This document shows positions 18,535-28,546 of a stretch of 64,000 nt of DNA, one piece after another. The notes beneath the pieces are model-generated. The model did no database searches. It was not told where the DNA came from and saw only the letters and a list, made by a program, of their open reading frames with translations. Each line of letters starts with the position of its first letter. The stretch's first letter is position 1. A program made the position numbers and the translations under genes. The stretch is from Bog-473 sp963836605 (GTDB lineage: Bacteria > Actinomycetota > Acidimicrobiia > Acidimicrobiales > RAAP-2). The stretch spans positions 62,001 to 126,000 of the forward strand of contig CAWIKB010000011.1 in NCBI GenBank assembly GCA_963836605.1. The letters run 5' to 3'.

Positions 18535-20622
18535 TCAGGGGCCGGAGGGAGTGGCGGTGGCCATGGACGACAGGGACACCGGCTGCTCCAGCGGGAAGTG
18601 GCACGCGGCGACGTGCCCGTCGCCGAAGTCGCTGTAAGCGGGCTCGACCTCGGCACACAGCGTCTCGGCCCGGGGGCATCGCGTCCGGAAGCGGCACCCC
18701 GAAGGTGGGTCGACGGCCGACGGCAACTCGCCGCGCACGGCCGTCTGGCCCGGTGTGTGGGCCTGGGCGCCCACGTCGGCCACCGGCACGGCGTCGAGCA
18801 GACCCCGGGTGTAGGGATGGGCCGGGCGATCGTAGATCTGGGCGGCCGGGCCGAGCTCGACCAACTTGCCCAGGTACATCACACCGATCGTGTCAGCCAT
18901 GTAGCGAATGACGGCCAGGTCGTGGGAGATCATGACGAACGTGAGGCCGTGGCGGGCCTGCAGATCCTTCATCAGGTTCAGGATCTGGGCCTGGACCGAG
19001 ACGTCGAGAGCGGACACCGGTTCGTCCGCCACCACCAGCTTGGGGTCCAGGGCCAGGGCACGGGCCAGGCCGATGCGTTGGCGCTGCCCGCCCGAGAACT
19101 CGTGCGGGTATCGTCCCACCGCCTGCTCGCTGAGCCCGACCTCGGTCAGGAGCGAGCGGACCCGCTGCTGCTGTTCGGCCGATGTGCCGACACCCTGGAC
19201 CCGCAGGGGCTCTCGAATGATCGGCCCCACCCGCATCCGGGGATCGAGGGAGGCGTAGGGGTCCTGGAACATCAGCTGGAGATCGCGCCGGCGCTTCCGC
19301 AGTTTGGCGCCGGACAGGGCGTGCACCTCCTGGCCTTCGAACTGGACCGTACCGGCGTTGGGCCGCTCGAGCGCGACGACCATTCGCCCCACCGTGGTCT
19401 TACCGCAACCGGACTCACCCACCAGGCCGAAGGTCTCGCCCCGGCGGACCGAGAACGAGATGTCGGACACGGCCTTCACATGGCCGGTGGTCCGACGAAG
19501 CACCCCGCCGCCCATGACCGGGAATTCCTTGACCAATCCCTCCACGCGCAAGATCTCGGGAAGCTCCGTCACCTCCCGCCGGCGACGGGCCAGACGGGGG
19601 TCCTCGTCGCGTTCGGTCACCGCGACGGCAGCGGAGAGAGAATGGGTGACCGGGTGAAAGCAGGCGAAGCGATGGACCGCCGCCCCGGTGCCGACGACAT
19701 CCTGGTGGGGTGGGTCCTCGGCCCGGCACCGGTCGGTGGCGTACTGGCAGCGCGGGGCGAAGCGGCAATTCGTGATGGACTGGGAAAGATCGGGCGGCAG
19801 CCCGGGAATGCTCCTGAGGCGCTCAGCCGGGCTTCGGTCCAGTTTGGGCACGGATTCCAGCAGGGCCTCGGAGTAGGGGTGGCGCATACGGGAGAACAAC
19901 TCAATGGTGTCTGCTTCTTCGGCCACCTTGCCGGCGTACATCACGACAACGCGATCGGTGCGGCCGGCGATGACCCCCATGTCGTGGGTGATGAGCAGGA
20001 CCGCCATGTGCAACCGCTGACGGAGATCGTCGATCAGATCGAGGATCTGCGCCTGTATGGTGACGTCGAGTGCCGTCGTCGGCTCGTCGGCGATCAGGAG
20101 CTTGGGCTCGCAGGCCAATGCCATGGCGATCATCACCCTCTGGCGCAAGCCACCCGAGAGCTCGTGGGGGTACTGGTCCAGTCGTTCGGCCGGCCTCGGC
20201 ATCTCGACCATGGTCAGCACCTCGAGCGCACGGGCCCGGGCCTGCGCGCGGCTCACGGGGCGGTGCAACCGGACGGCTTCGCTTATCTGCCTGCCGATCG
20301 TCATGGTTGGGTTGAGCGACGTCAGGGGGTCCTGCGGGATCAGGGCCACCTCGTCGCCCCGGACCTGCTGCATCTCCTTCTCGGACAAGCCCGCCAGGTC
20401 GCGACCGTTCAGGGAGATCTTGCCGCCCGTCAAATGGCCGTTGCCAGGCAGCAGCCGCATGATCGAGAAGCCCGTCGTGCTCTTGCCGCAACCGGACTCC
20501 CCGACGATGCCGACGCACTCGCCCTGGCCGACCCGGAAGGACACGCCGTCGACGGCCACGACATTGGCTGTCCGCATGCGGAATTCCGTCCGGAGATCGT
20601 CCACCTCGAGCACCGAGTCCAT
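18535..20622 (-). CDS. Fused double ATPase of peptide-type ABC importer (DppD-DppF)
   Basis: 695 residues with two complete ATPase units. Unit 1 (about 1-330): Walker A GESGCGKSTTGF, signature LSGGLRQRVMIA, Walker B LLIADEPTTALD and the zinc-type tail CRFAPRCQYATDRC. Unit 2 (about 360-690): GESGCGKTTVGR, FSGGQRQRIGLARA, LVVADEPVSALD and CRFRTRCPRAETLC. Each tail is the oligopeptide/dipeptide C-terminal motif. It should power the permease pair encoded on the facing strand; stops are only 10 bp apart. Fusion of DppD and DppF is known elsewhere, but here the ATPase is not co-transcribed with its permeases. Confidence 0.93.
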   Translation of the reverse strand: MDSVLEVDDLRTEFRMRTANVVAVDGVSFRVGQGECVGIVGESGCGKSTTGFSIMRLLPGNGHLTGGKISLNGRDLAGLSEKEMQQVRGDEVALIPQDPLTSLNPTMTIGRQISEAVRLHRPVSRAQARARALEVLTMVEMPRPAERLDQYPHELSGGLRQRVMIAMALACEPKLLIADEPTTALDVTIQAQILDLIDDLRQRLHMAVLLITHDMGVIAGRTDRVVVMYAGKVAEEADTIELFSRMRHPYSEALLESVPKLDRSPAERLRSIPGLPPDLSQSITNCRFAPRCQYATDRCRAEDPPHQDVVGTGAAVHRFACFHPVTHSLSAAVAVTERDEDPRLARRRREVTELPEILRVEGLVKEFPVMGGGVLRRTTGHVKAVSDISFSVRRGETFGLVGESGCGKTTVGRMVVALERPNAGTVQFEGQEVHALSGAKLRKRRRDLQLMFQDPYASLDPRMRVGPIIREPLRVQGVGTSAEQQQRVRSLLTEVGLSEQAVGRYPHEFSGGQRQRIGLARALALDPKLVVADEPVSALDVSVQAQILNLMKDLQARHGLTFVMISHDLAVIRYMADTIGVMYLGKLVELGPAAQIYDRPAHPYTRGLLDAVPVADVGAQAHTPGQTAVRGELPSAVDPPSGCRFRTRCPRAETLCAEVEPAYSDFGDGHVAACHFPLEQPVSLSSMATATPSGP

Positions 20623-20672
20623 TGAGCCCAGCCTACCGCGATCCGGTCCCGCGTCTCCGGCGCTGGTCCTGG

Positions 20673-21371
20673 TCACGCGGGGTTTTCGCGCCCCCGTGGA
20701 TAGCCATCGCTCCACGGCAACGAGGCCACGTACGACCAACTGCGCCGATGGATGGACGAGAGGCCGTAGCCCCGCAGCGCCATCTGGTGACGGGGGGAGG
20801 GATAGCCCTTGTTGCACTCGAATCCATAGGGCGGGAAGTGCGTCGATTCGCTCCGCATGAGGCGATCCCGCTCCACCTTGGCCAGCACCGAAGCCGCGGC
20901 AACCGAGGCACAGCGCGCGTCCCCGCCGACGAAGGGGCGGACCGTCCCCTCGAATGGCGTCTCGCCCTCCCCGGCGTTGCGGAGCAGATCGAAGGGACCG
21001 TCCACCAGCACAGCGTCGGGCGTGCAGCGCAGACCGGCCAACGCCCGCTGTGACGCCAGCCGCAGGGCCATCGTCATTCCCCAGGCATCGCATTCCTCCG
21101 CCGTGGCGTGCCCCACCGACCAGTCCACGCACCACTGGGCGACGGAGGCGTAGATCGATTCCCGACGCATTTCACTCAATTGTTTGGAGTCGCGCAGCCA
21201 GCGGGGCATGGCCGATGTCTTGGTGGCGTTGGTGACCACCGCGGCACCGACCGAGACCGGCCCGGCCCAGGCGCCACGGCCGACCTCGTCGAGACCGGCC
21301 ACCAGGCTGTGGCCCGAAGCCAACAGCCGTCGTTCCTCGCGGAGGTTGGGGTAGCGGGGACCGGGGGTCAC
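20673..21371 (-). CDS. rnhB: Ribonuclease HII
   Basis: 232 residues from GTG 21371, the start that leaves room for the divergent gene; ATG 21458 would add 29 unconserved residues. Conserved motifs are LVAGLDEVGRGAWAGPVSVG (catalytic Asp-Glu), LVDGP, SVAAASVLAKVERDRLM (third acidic region) and the C-terminal YGFECNKGYPSPRH. It removes ribonucleotides and RNA primers from DNA. It lies 50 bp upstream of the fused ATPase gene on the same strand and may be co-transcribed. Confidence 0.94.
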   Translation of the reverse strand: MTPGPRYPNLREERRLLASGHSLVAGLDEVGRGAWAGPVSVGAAVVTNATKTSAMPRWLRDSKQLSEMRRESIYASVAQWCVDWSVGHATAEECDAWGMTMALRLASQRALAGLRCTPDAVLVDGPFDLLRNAGEGETPFEGTVRPFVGGDARCASVAAASVLAKVERDRLMRSESTHFPPYGFECNKGYPSPRHQMALRGYGLSSIHRRSWSYVASLPWSDGYPRGRENPA

Positions 21372-21391
21372 CGGACCGCAGCGGTCCTCAA

Positions 21392-21397
21392 TACCAT
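21392..21397 (+). promoter_or_regulatory. Putative -10 hexamer (leaderless) for small conserved gene
   Basis: TACCAT lies 6 nt before GTG 21404. It sits in the 32-bp gap between divergent starts, so it likely competes with the rnhB promoter on the other strand. Confidence 0.45.
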
Positions 21398-21403
21398 GGG
21401 GGC

Positions 21404-21643
21404 GTGAGCAGTGGAGCGGCGGCGCCGCCAGATCCCAACGCCCGATCGCCTCTGGCACCCGGAACAGCGGTCGACGTGCGCAATCGATATCAGGGAACGT
21501 GGGTGCGCGGCTTCGAGGTGGCGGAGTGCACCGAGGAGGGGTACCGCATACGCCGGCTCTCGGACGGAAGCATCCTGGGAGACCTCTTCAGCCGCGACGA
21601 TGTCCGCCGCGAGCGGAGCCGCCAAGGCTTCTGGTGGCACTGA
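21404..21643 (+). CDS. Small conserved hypothetical protein
   Basis: 79 residues from GTG. After a Pro/Ala-rich start it has a compact beta-rich segment: VDVRNRYQGTWVRGFEV, then GYRIRRLSDGSILG and an Arg-rich end. The alternation of Trp, Arg and Gly resembles a small SH3-like barrel, but no function is known to me. Similar small proteins occur in related actinobacteria from memory. It fits between divergent rnhB and the convergent GYD gene, whose stop is 6 bp away. Confidence 0.65.
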   Translation: MSSGAAAPPDPNARSPLAPGTAVDVRNRYQGTWVRGFEVAECTEEGYRIRRLSDGSILGDLFSRDDVRRERSRQGFWWH

Positions 21644-21649
21644 GCCGGA

Positions 21650-21949
21650 TCAGTCCTTGCCGACGTTGCGCACCGAGTCGATGTAGTCGTCAATCGGTAT
21701 GGCGGAGAGGGTCAAGGTCTTGAGGGTGCCGCGGGCTCCGAGCACCAGGGCCACGCGCGACATCGTCTTCTCGTCGGGAGCCTCCAGCACGGTACAGAAA
21801 TCGTAGGGCCCGAGCAGCGCCCACTGCGCCAGGACGCGCACGCCCATCGCTTCAACCTCGGCATTCACCGCTTTGAGCCGATCAGGGTTCTCGGCCAGCG
21901 TTGCCGCTCCGTCCGGTCCCACGGTGGAGAGCATGAGAAAAGTGGACAT
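21650..21949 (-). CDS. GYD-domain protein
   Basis: 99 residues. The sequence fits the GYD domain, a ferredoxin-like alpha/beta family of unknown function: FLMLSTVGPDGAATL, LLGPYDFCTVLEAPDE and the late GTLKTLTLSAI. Members often sit as stand-alone small proteins. TAGCGT (21956-21961) lies 6 nt before the ATG, indicating a leaderless mRNA. Confidence 0.8.
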   Translation of the reverse strand: MSTFLMLSTVGPDGAATLAENPDRLKAVNAEVEAMGVRVLAQWALLGPYDFCTVLEAPDEKTMSRVALVLGARGTLKTLTLSAIPIDDYIDSVRNVGKD

Positions 21950-21955
21950 GCGATC

Positions 21956-21961
21956 ACGCTA
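21956..21961 (-). promoter_or_regulatory. Putative -10 hexamer (leaderless) for GYD gene
   Basis: On the minus strand TAGCGT is followed by a 6-nt spacer and ATG 21949; there is no ribosome-binding site. Confidence 0.5.
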
Positions 21962-21990
21962 CCGCAGGAGGGTCGGGACGCCCGCACTTC

Positions 21991-23565
21991 CTACCCCCGC
22001 AGATCCCGTCGGACGACCTTCCCCATCGCGTTGCGCGGCAGCGAGTCGATCACCCGGAACTCACGGGGACGCTTGTGGGGAGCGAGGTCCACAGCCGCGA
22101 GTCGGGTGAGCGCCGCCAGGTCGGGAGCCCCGCCGGCGCCGACCACGAACGCGACGACGGATTCACCCCATTCCGCCGAGTCGACGCCGACGACCGCGAT
22201 CTCGGCGACCGAGGGATGGCGGCTGAGCACGGCTTCCACCTCGGCGGGGTACACGTTGTGGCCCCCCGTAATTATCAGCTCCGTCCTGCGGCCCCGAATG
22301 GAGAAATAGCCGTCGGCACTGAGCGTGGCCAGATCACCCGTGGCAAACCATCCGTGCTCCGATACCGTCGCCGCACCGGGTCGCTGCCAGTACCCGCGGC
22401 ACAGCGACGGCCCGCGCACCATGAGCTCGCCCACCCCGTCCCCGTCGACGTCGGCCACGGTGGCCGTTACCCCCGGGAGGGGAAATCCGACCGAACCCGG
22501 ACGACGTTCCCCGGCCAGGGGATTGGAAAGGGTCAGCAGGGTCTCGGACATGCCGTAGCGCTCGAGCACGGCTACGTTGCTCTCCCGGTCGAGGCGCTTC
22601 CACAACTCGGCCGGGAGCGGCGCCGAACCCGAGACACAGAGGCGGAGGGCCGACAGCTCGCGCGCCCGCCCTGATGCGGCCAATCGGTGGTACATGGTGG
22701 GAACGCCGAAGAACATGGTGCTCTGGGGCACCGCTCCGATCACGTCCGGGGCAGCGAACCGCTCGAAGACGACGGTGGAACCGCCGGCGGCCAGGGTGCC
22801 GAAGAGCCCGGCGCACAGGCCGTGCACGTGGAAGAGGGGTAGGGCCAGGATGAGGCGGTCCTCCGGGTCCCAGCCCCACGCCACCCGGAGAGCCTGGACG
22901 CCGCTGAGGAGTGAGCGATGGGTGTGCACGGCGCCCTTGGGTTGCCCGGTGGTTCCAGAGGTGTAGACGATCACCGCGTCGTCTTCGGGGAGCGCCGCGT
23001 CGAGGGCGATGTCGGAGCCGGCAGAGCGCGAGGCGCCAGCGGCAGCGCCGGCGGCGTCGGCCAGGCCGTCGGGGTGGCGCACCCGCACCCGGGGATCGGC
23101 GGTCGTGATCCACTCTCCCACCTGGTTGCGATCAACCACCGCCGCCCGCGGGCGGGCGTCGCCCACCACGTAGGAGAGCTCGGCGGCCGTCGACGACGGG
23201 TTGCACGGCACCACCACGGCGCCTGCTCGAAGCGCTGCGAGCAGCCCCACAATGGACCCCAGCGATGGCGAGCAGCACCAGAGGACACGGTCCCCCGCCC
23301 CCACTCCCGCCTGGGCCCACGCCCCCGCCGCTCGTCGTGTCCGCTCCGCCAGGGCGTCGCCGGACAGGTGGTCCGAGGGGTCCTGCCCGTTGACGAGCAC
23401 CGGGCGATCGGGGTGTGCGCTCCAGTGCCCGATCCACACCGTCGGCAACGTGCCACCAGCCCCGAGATCTTCCGGCGCCAGTGGGCCCGAACCCGACGGC
23501 AGGTGGCGCGACCAGGCCGCCCGACTTGCCATCACCAAAGGCCCTGCAGCGGTCTGACCATCCAC
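21991..23565 (-). CDS. Acyl-CoA synthetase (AMP-forming), malonyl-CoA synthetase-like
   Basis: 524 residues of the ANL superfamily. P-loop YTSGTTGQPKGAVHTH (A3), FHVHGLCAGL, the YGMSETL motif (A5), the ATP-binding GDLATLSADGYFSIRGR (A7/A8) and the C-terminal catalytic Lys in PRNAMGKVVRR (A10) are all present, so it should be active. Best overall resemblance is to malonyl- or short-chain acyl-CoA synthetases such as MatB, but the substrate is not certain. ATG 23532 is an alternative start. It is divergent from the alpha-mannosidase across a short gap. Confidence 0.88.
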   Translation of the reverse strand: MDGQTAAGPLVMASRAAWSRHLPSGSGPLAPEDLGAGGTLPTVWIGHWSAHPDRPVLVNGQDPSDHLSGDALAERTRRAAGAWAQAGVGAGDRVLWCCSPSLGSIVGLLAALRAGAVVVPCNPSSTAAELSYVVGDARPRAAVVDRNQVGEWITTADPRVRVRHPDGLADAAGAAAGASRSAGSDIALDAALPEDDAVIVYTSGTTGQPKGAVHTHRSLLSGVQALRVAWGWDPEDRLILALPLFHVHGLCAGLFGTLAAGGSTVVFERFAAPDVIGAVPQSTMFFGVPTMYHRLAASGRARELSALRLCVSGSAPLPAELWKRLDRESNVAVLERYGMSETLLTLSNPLAGERRPGSVGFPLPGVTATVADVDGDGVGELMVRGPSLCRGYWQRPGAATVSEHGWFATGDLATLSADGYFSIRGRRTELIITGGHNVYPAEVEAVLSRHPSVAEIAVVGVDSAEWGESVVAFVVGAGGAPDLAALTRLAAVDLAPHKRPREFRVIDSLPRNAMGKVVRRDLRG

Positions 23566-23590
23566 GGCGGCACGTCATAGTGTGGCGGTC

Positions 23591-26261
23591 ATGACCGCCC
23601 GTCGCATCGCCATCGTTCCGCATACCCACTGGGACCGCGAGTGGTACGAGTCCTACCAGGAATTTCGTCTCAATCTGGTTGACCTCTTCGACGCCCTGCT
23701 CCCCTTGCTCGAATCCGACGACGGCTACCCGTACTTCATGTTGGACGGGCAGATGGCCGTGGTCGACGACTACCTCGAGGTGCGACCCGAGGCGGAGGAG
23801 CGCCTCCGGGCGCTGGCGGCAGCGGGTCGGATCAGCATGGGCCCGTGGTACATCCTGATGGACGAGTTCCTCGCCTCGGGGGAGACCATCATCCGCAACC
23901 TTGAGATGGGCATCGTCCGTGCCGCCGCCTTCGGGGGCACCATGGACGTGGGCTACCTGCCCGACATGTTCGGGCACATCGCGCAGATGCCACAGATCCT
24001 GCGTCAGGCCGGTTTTGCCCACACCGTGGTCTGGCGGGGCGTGCCCTCGTCGGTGACCAAGAACGGCTTCTTCTGGGAGGCGCCCGACGGCTCCTCGGTG
24101 CGAGCCGAATACCTCCCCGTCGGCTACGGGAACGGGGCGGCTCTCCCCGATGACGCCAAGGCGCTGGTGCAGCGCACGGCGGACCATCTCCAAGAAATCG
24201 GGGACCTGGTGATCGACGATCTTCTCTACATGAACGGGTCGGACCACCTGATGCCCCAGCCCTGGCTCGGCCGGGTGGTCGCCGAGGCCAACGATCTCCA
24301 AGATGATTTCCACTTCGAGGTCACCTCCCTCCCCAGGTACCTCAGCACCGCCCCGACCGAAGGGCTCGAGCGCTGGAAGGGCGAACTTCGTTCGGGCTTC
24401 CGCGCCAACATGTTGATGGGCGTCACCTCCAACCGGGTCGACGTCAAGCGCCTGGGTGGGCTGGCCGAGCGCGAGCTCGAGCGAAGGGCAGAGCCCCTGG
24501 CCGCGCTGTTCCAATCGCCGGCGGAGTGGCCCCACGCGCTCCTGGGTCTGGCCTGGAAGGAAATGGTGCGCAATTCCGCCCACGATTCGATCTGCGCCTG
24601 CTCCATCGACGACGTGGTCGACGCCGTCCTGCATCGCTACGCCGAAGCGCGCACCATTGCCACCGGACTGGCCGATCGGGCCACCCGGTCCTTGGCGCGC
24701 TCGCTCGCCGACGCGGGCACGTACGTCCTCAACCCGGCCCCGCGGTCGCGCCGGGGCATGGTGGAGCTGGTCGTCGGAGCGGAGAACCCGCCGAGCCGAG
24801 ATGTCCAGGTGTTGTCCGAGCGGACGGGCCTCCCCGGCTCCATGGTGCTCGATGCCACCACGGTGCGCACCGTGTTGGGGATGCTCCAGGGCCCGAGAAT
24901 CGACAGCGACGCCTGGGTGCACGACGTCCTCGTCGAGGAGGACGAGGAGGGCATCGACATCACGGTCTCGGTGGGTCCCGATGAACGTCCCAACGTGCCC
25001 ATCGCCCAGGCCAAGCAGGACATCTTCACCCGTCTCGGGGCCCGCCCCGACGCCGTCGTCCGCATCAGCCTGAACCAGCCGCCGATCCGGCGCATCGCCG
25101 CCCGGGTGACCGAGGTCCCCGGCTACGGGTGGCTGCCCTTCGAACCCGTCGCCCTGGCCCACCCCGTCGAGGCCAGCGAGACCGGACAGCCGCCGGCGCT
25201 TTCCAACGGCCTGATCTCGGTCGAAGTGGACGAAGCCCTCGGCACTTTCTCCCTGAACGGACTGCCAGGGTACGGCCGGTTGGTCGACGGCGGCGACCTG
25301 GGTGACTCGTACAATTACTCCCCGCCCCGTCACGACACCTTGGTCGACACACCGACCTCGGTCGCCGTCGGCATCACCGAACCCGGGCCGGTGCGAGCCC
25401 GGGTGACCATCACGGCCACGTACCAGTGGCCCGATCACGTCGACGGCAACTCGCACGCACGGATCGGGGAGCACCCCGTGCCGGTGGAGACGATCCTCGA
25501 GCTCCGAGCGGATGAACCGGTGGTGCGGGTGACGACGTCGTTCGTCAACCCGAGTCGAGACCACCGGCTCCGGGTGCACCTCCCGCTGCCCGGGCCGGCC
25601 CGGACGTCACAGGCCGAGAGCGCCTTCGCCGTGGTCGAGCGGGGACTCACCGCCGAGGGCCGCACGGACGAATTCGGCCTGCCCACGGCCCCGGCCCGTC
25701 GCTTCGTGGTCGCGGGAGGCCTGACCGTCGTGCACGATGGCGTGTGCGAGTACGAACTCGTCGACCTCGCGGCCACGCCCACCGGCGATGCCGCGTCGAC
25801 GGTGGCGCTGACCGTACTGCGCTCGACCGGCATGCTGTCCCGGCTCGGCATGGCCTACCGGCCCTTCCCCGCCGGACCCATGACGCCGGTCGAGGGGCTC
25901 CAGATGACCGGTCGTCGCGTCACGCTGCACTATGCCCTGGCCGTCGGCAGCGACGATCCCTACGCGCTGGCCGATGACGTCCTCCTTCCGCTCGAGGTGG
26001 TCACCAGCCCGGGGGGCGGCACCCGCCCGACCACCGGCAGCGAGTTGCGCGTCACCGGGGCCGAAGTGAGCGCGGTGCGGCGGGTCGGCGGCGACGCGGG
26101 AGGTACGGGTATTCAATCCCCGGGCCGAGCCCACCACGGTCGCCATCGAGGGGCAGGCCGGCTGGTTGGTCGACCTGCGCGGCTACCCCCAGAGCCCGTT
26201 CGAAGGATCCTTTGCCCTACGGCCCTTCGGAATCGCCACCGTCCGACTCCACGGCACCTGA
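23591..26261 (+). CDS. Alpha-mannosidase, GH38 (apparent frameshift near the end)
   Basis: About 889 residues after correction. The N-terminal catalytic domain has the zinc motif VPHTHWDREWY, the nucleophile region GYLPDMFGH and the bacterial GH38 hallmark NSAHDSICACS; middle and C-terminal beta domains follow. It would cleave alpha-mannosides or mannosylglycerate-type substrates; no signal peptide, so cytoplasmic. At 26098-26100 one extra G shifts the frame. Dropping it restores EVRVFNPRAEPTTVAIEG and an end at LRPFGIATVRLHGT with stop 26259-26261, where the family normally ends. Otherwise the frame would run on into 60 junk residues. ATG 23591 is chosen over GTG 23582 because CATAGT lies 9 nt upstream. 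Confidence 0.88.
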
Positions 26262-27521
26262 GCCGACGGGTCGGTTGCTGGTCAGCAGTCGTTCGCCCAC
26301 CCCACGCAATTCCTCGAGATCACGGAGGACTTCGGACACCCGCTCCCAGCGCACGTTGCGCCGGCGGTCCGCCGCCGCGCCCGTTCCGTCGGCATCCTGT
26401 CCGGCCCGGCCGGCCCACCACAACTGCACCCGGCCCAGGTCCTTCAAGAGCCGGGGCCGCAGGGGACGCGCCGTGAACTCGTCGGGCGCCTCTTCGAGCA
26501 GGGCCGAATGGAACTGATCCGACATCAGCACGGTCCCGGGGTTCCCGATGTTGACGATGCGGTGGGCCAGATTGACCGTCGGGCCGAAGTAGTCACCGTC
26601 GCGCAGGAGGACCGGGCCCGAGGCCAGGCCGACCCTGACGTCGGAGAGCAGCTCGTCATCGGCATAGGCATCGGCCAGGTCGAGACCGATGCGGGCCGCA
26701 TTGGCGACGCTGCTGACGACGTACATCACCTCGTCGCCGATCATCTTCACCACCCGTCCACCGAGGCTGGTGACGATGTCATGCGAGATCTCTTCGAATC
26801 GCCGAACGACCTCGGCCAGCTCGCGATCGCCGAGGTGTTGGCTCAACAGCGTGAAACCGACCATGTCGGCGAAGCCGACCGCCAGGGTCGGGCTCTCTCC
26901 GGGGGCAACGCCGTCGCTCCGCAGGAGCATGCTCCGCTGAATCCCGGCCGCGACCTGCCGCCGCCACACGAACTCGAGGAGGCGGGCCATGGCCGGGATG
27001 GTGACGTCGGCCACACTGGCGAACGTATCGGCGGCGATGACAGAGTCCATGTCGGCGCCGACCAGGTCCCCCGGTACCAGCTCGGCTTCGGCGATGCGCG
27101 ACATCGATGAGCCGATCACGCGGGCCAGTTGCAGGGCGGTGTCGGTACGGGCCGCCCCCAACGCCTGCATCCCCTGGAACAGGCGGACGGCTTCCAGGTC
27201 GAGATCGGTGAAGGCCAGCTCGTCCTCATTGACGTTGGGAAAACCGAGGGCCCGCCAGAAGCGCTCCAACAAGTCGATGTTGACGCCGGTGAGCTCCGCC
27301 ACCTCCACCCTGGTGTAGCGCCGACGCGAGGGCACCAACATCCGATCGACCACGAACAGGTCGAGCACACCATCGGCAATGGCCTGATCGATCTCGTCGT
27401 TCGTGACCCCGTGAGAGTGCAGAAGGTCCCGGACGTGCGCCAGGGCGGCCTCCCGCTTGGATGCATCGAGCTCGCCGTATCCGTCGGACGAGGAGGCGTA
27501 CCGCCCGAACAGCCCGCTCAC
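26217..27521 (-). CDS. Class III adenylate/guanylate cyclase with N-terminal regulatory domain
   Basis: 434 residues from GTG 27521, which overlaps the gpsA stop by 4 nt. The N-terminal half (1-200) is helical and resembles the autoinhibitory domain of mycobacterial Rv1264-type cyclases, with a VEVAELTGV segment. The catalytic domain (about 215-390) has metal-binding Asp in GFADMVGFT and a second in KMIGDEVMYV, plus NLAHRIVN, which resembles the transition-state Asn-Arg region. It should make cAMP and may respond to pH or lipid as its relatives do. Its 3' end overlaps the corrected mannosidase gene by 45 bp. Confidence 0.88.
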   Translation of the reverse strand: MSGLFGRYASSSDGYGELDASKREAALAHVRDLLHSHGVTNDEIDQAIADGVLDLFVVDRMLVPSRRRYTRVEVAELTGVNIDLLERFWRALGFPNVNEDELAFTDLDLEAVRLFQGMQALGAARTDTALQLARVIGSSMSRIAEAELVPGDLVGADMDSVIAADTFASVADVTIPAMARLLEFVWRRQVAAGIQRSMLLRSDGVAPGESPTLAVGFADMVGFTLLSQHLGDRELAEVVRRFEEISHDIVTSLGGRVVKMIGDEVMYVVSSVANAARIGLDLADAYADDELLSDVRVGLASGPVLLRDGDYFGPTVNLAHRIVNIGNPGTVLMSDQFHSALLEEAPDEFTARPLRPRLLKDLGRVQLWWAGRAGQDADGTGAAADRRRNVRWERVSEVLRDLEELRGVGERLLTSNRPVGSGAVESDGGDSEGP

Positions 27522-28540
27522 GACCGAAGGCCCCGGAGGAGCGCTTCGTCCCACTCCGGGCGCGCCGGACGGTCCATGAGGGCAATGAGCGCCTCACGCG
27601 GCGAGCAACGACCGTCCACGATGGCTTCCACCTGTTCCGCGATCGGCATCTCCACCCCCTGGGTGCGCGCCAGGTCGACCAGGGGGGCCGCGCTCTTCAC
27701 CCCCTCGGCCACCATGTGCATGCCACTCACGATCGCTTCGAGCGAGCGCCCCCGACCCAGTTCGAAGCCCACGGTTCGGTTTCGGCTCTTCGGGCTGGCG
27801 CAGGTGGCCACCAGGTCGCCGACCCCGGCCAGACCGCCGAACGTCAGCACCTGGCCACCCAGGGAGACCCCGAGACGTCCGAGTTCGGCCAGACCGCGGG
27901 TGATGAGGAACGCCCGCGAGTTCTCGCCGAATCCCAAGCCATCGCACATGCCGGCCGCGATCGCCATCACATTCTTGGTGGCGCCGGCGATCTCGCACCC
28001 CACCACATCGGTGCCCATGTAGACCCGGAAGGTCCGGGTGTGCACCAGATGCTGCACCCGTCGGGCCAGGTCTTCGTCCGGCAACGCCACCACGCTGGCC
28101 GCCGGCTGCCCATCGGCCACCTCGCGGGCCAGATTGGGGCCGGTCATCACGCCAGCGGGCACGTCGGGGAGGACTTCTGAGATCACCTCGGACATCCGCA
28201 GGTTGGTGCCGTTCTCGATCCCCTTGGCGAGGCTGATGATGGCTTCGACGCCGCCGGCATACGGGGCCAGGTCGCCCAGGACGGTTCGAAAGCCGTGGGA
28301 CGGCACCGCCATGAAGACCACCGACGCACCGGTCACCGCCGACTCGAGCGAGGAGGTGACGCTGAGGCGATCCGGGAGCGGCACCCCCGACAGATACTGC
28401 TCGTTCTCCCGGGTCCGCCCGATCGATGCGGCCAGGTCGGGCGATCGAACCCACAACGTCGTCGGGGAGTTCCCAGCGACCAGGGCCGCCACCGCCGTAC
28501 CCCACGAACCCGCACCGACGACTGCCACGTGATCGCCCAC
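27518..28540 (-). CDS. gpsA: Glycerol-3-phosphate dehydrogenase [NAD(P)+]
   Basis: 340 residues, full length. N-terminal Rossmann motif GAGSWGTA, the substrate region SLAKGIENGT, the catalytic Lys in EIAGATKNVMAIAAGM and the C-terminal GVGDLVATC are all conserved. It reduces dihydroxyacetone phosphate to sn-glycerol-3-phosphate for phospholipid synthesis. GTG start preceded by TAGTCT with a 6-nt gap (leaderless). The cyclase gene is coupled downstream. Confidence 0.95.
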   Translation of the reverse strand: MGDHVAVVGAGSWGTAVAALVAGNSPTTLWVRSPDLAASIGRTRENEQYLSGVPLPDRLSVTSSLESAVTGASVVFMAVPSHGFRTVLGDLAPYAGGVEAIISLAKGIENGTNLRMSEVISEVLPDVPAGVMTGPNLAREVADGQPAASVVALPDEDLARRVQHLVHTRTFRVYMGTDVVGCEIAGATKNVMAIAAGMCDGLGFGENSRAFLITRGLAELGRLGVSLGGQVLTFGGLAGVGDLVATCASPKSRNRTVGFELGRGRSLEAIVSGMHMVAEGVKSAAPLVDLARTQGVEMPIAEQVEAIVDGRCSPREALIALMDRPARPEWDEALLRGLRS

Positions 28541-28546
28541 CCGACA

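Noticed and set aside
18184..20625. Plus-strand open frame of about 800 codons opposite the fused ATPase
   Set aside because: Shadow of the well-supported ATPase gene; no family motifs.
18535..21135. Longer N-terminus for the fused ATPase reaching into rnhB
   Set aside because: The extra residues are the wrong frame of rnhB; MDSVLEVDDLRTEF at 20622 is a normal DppD start.
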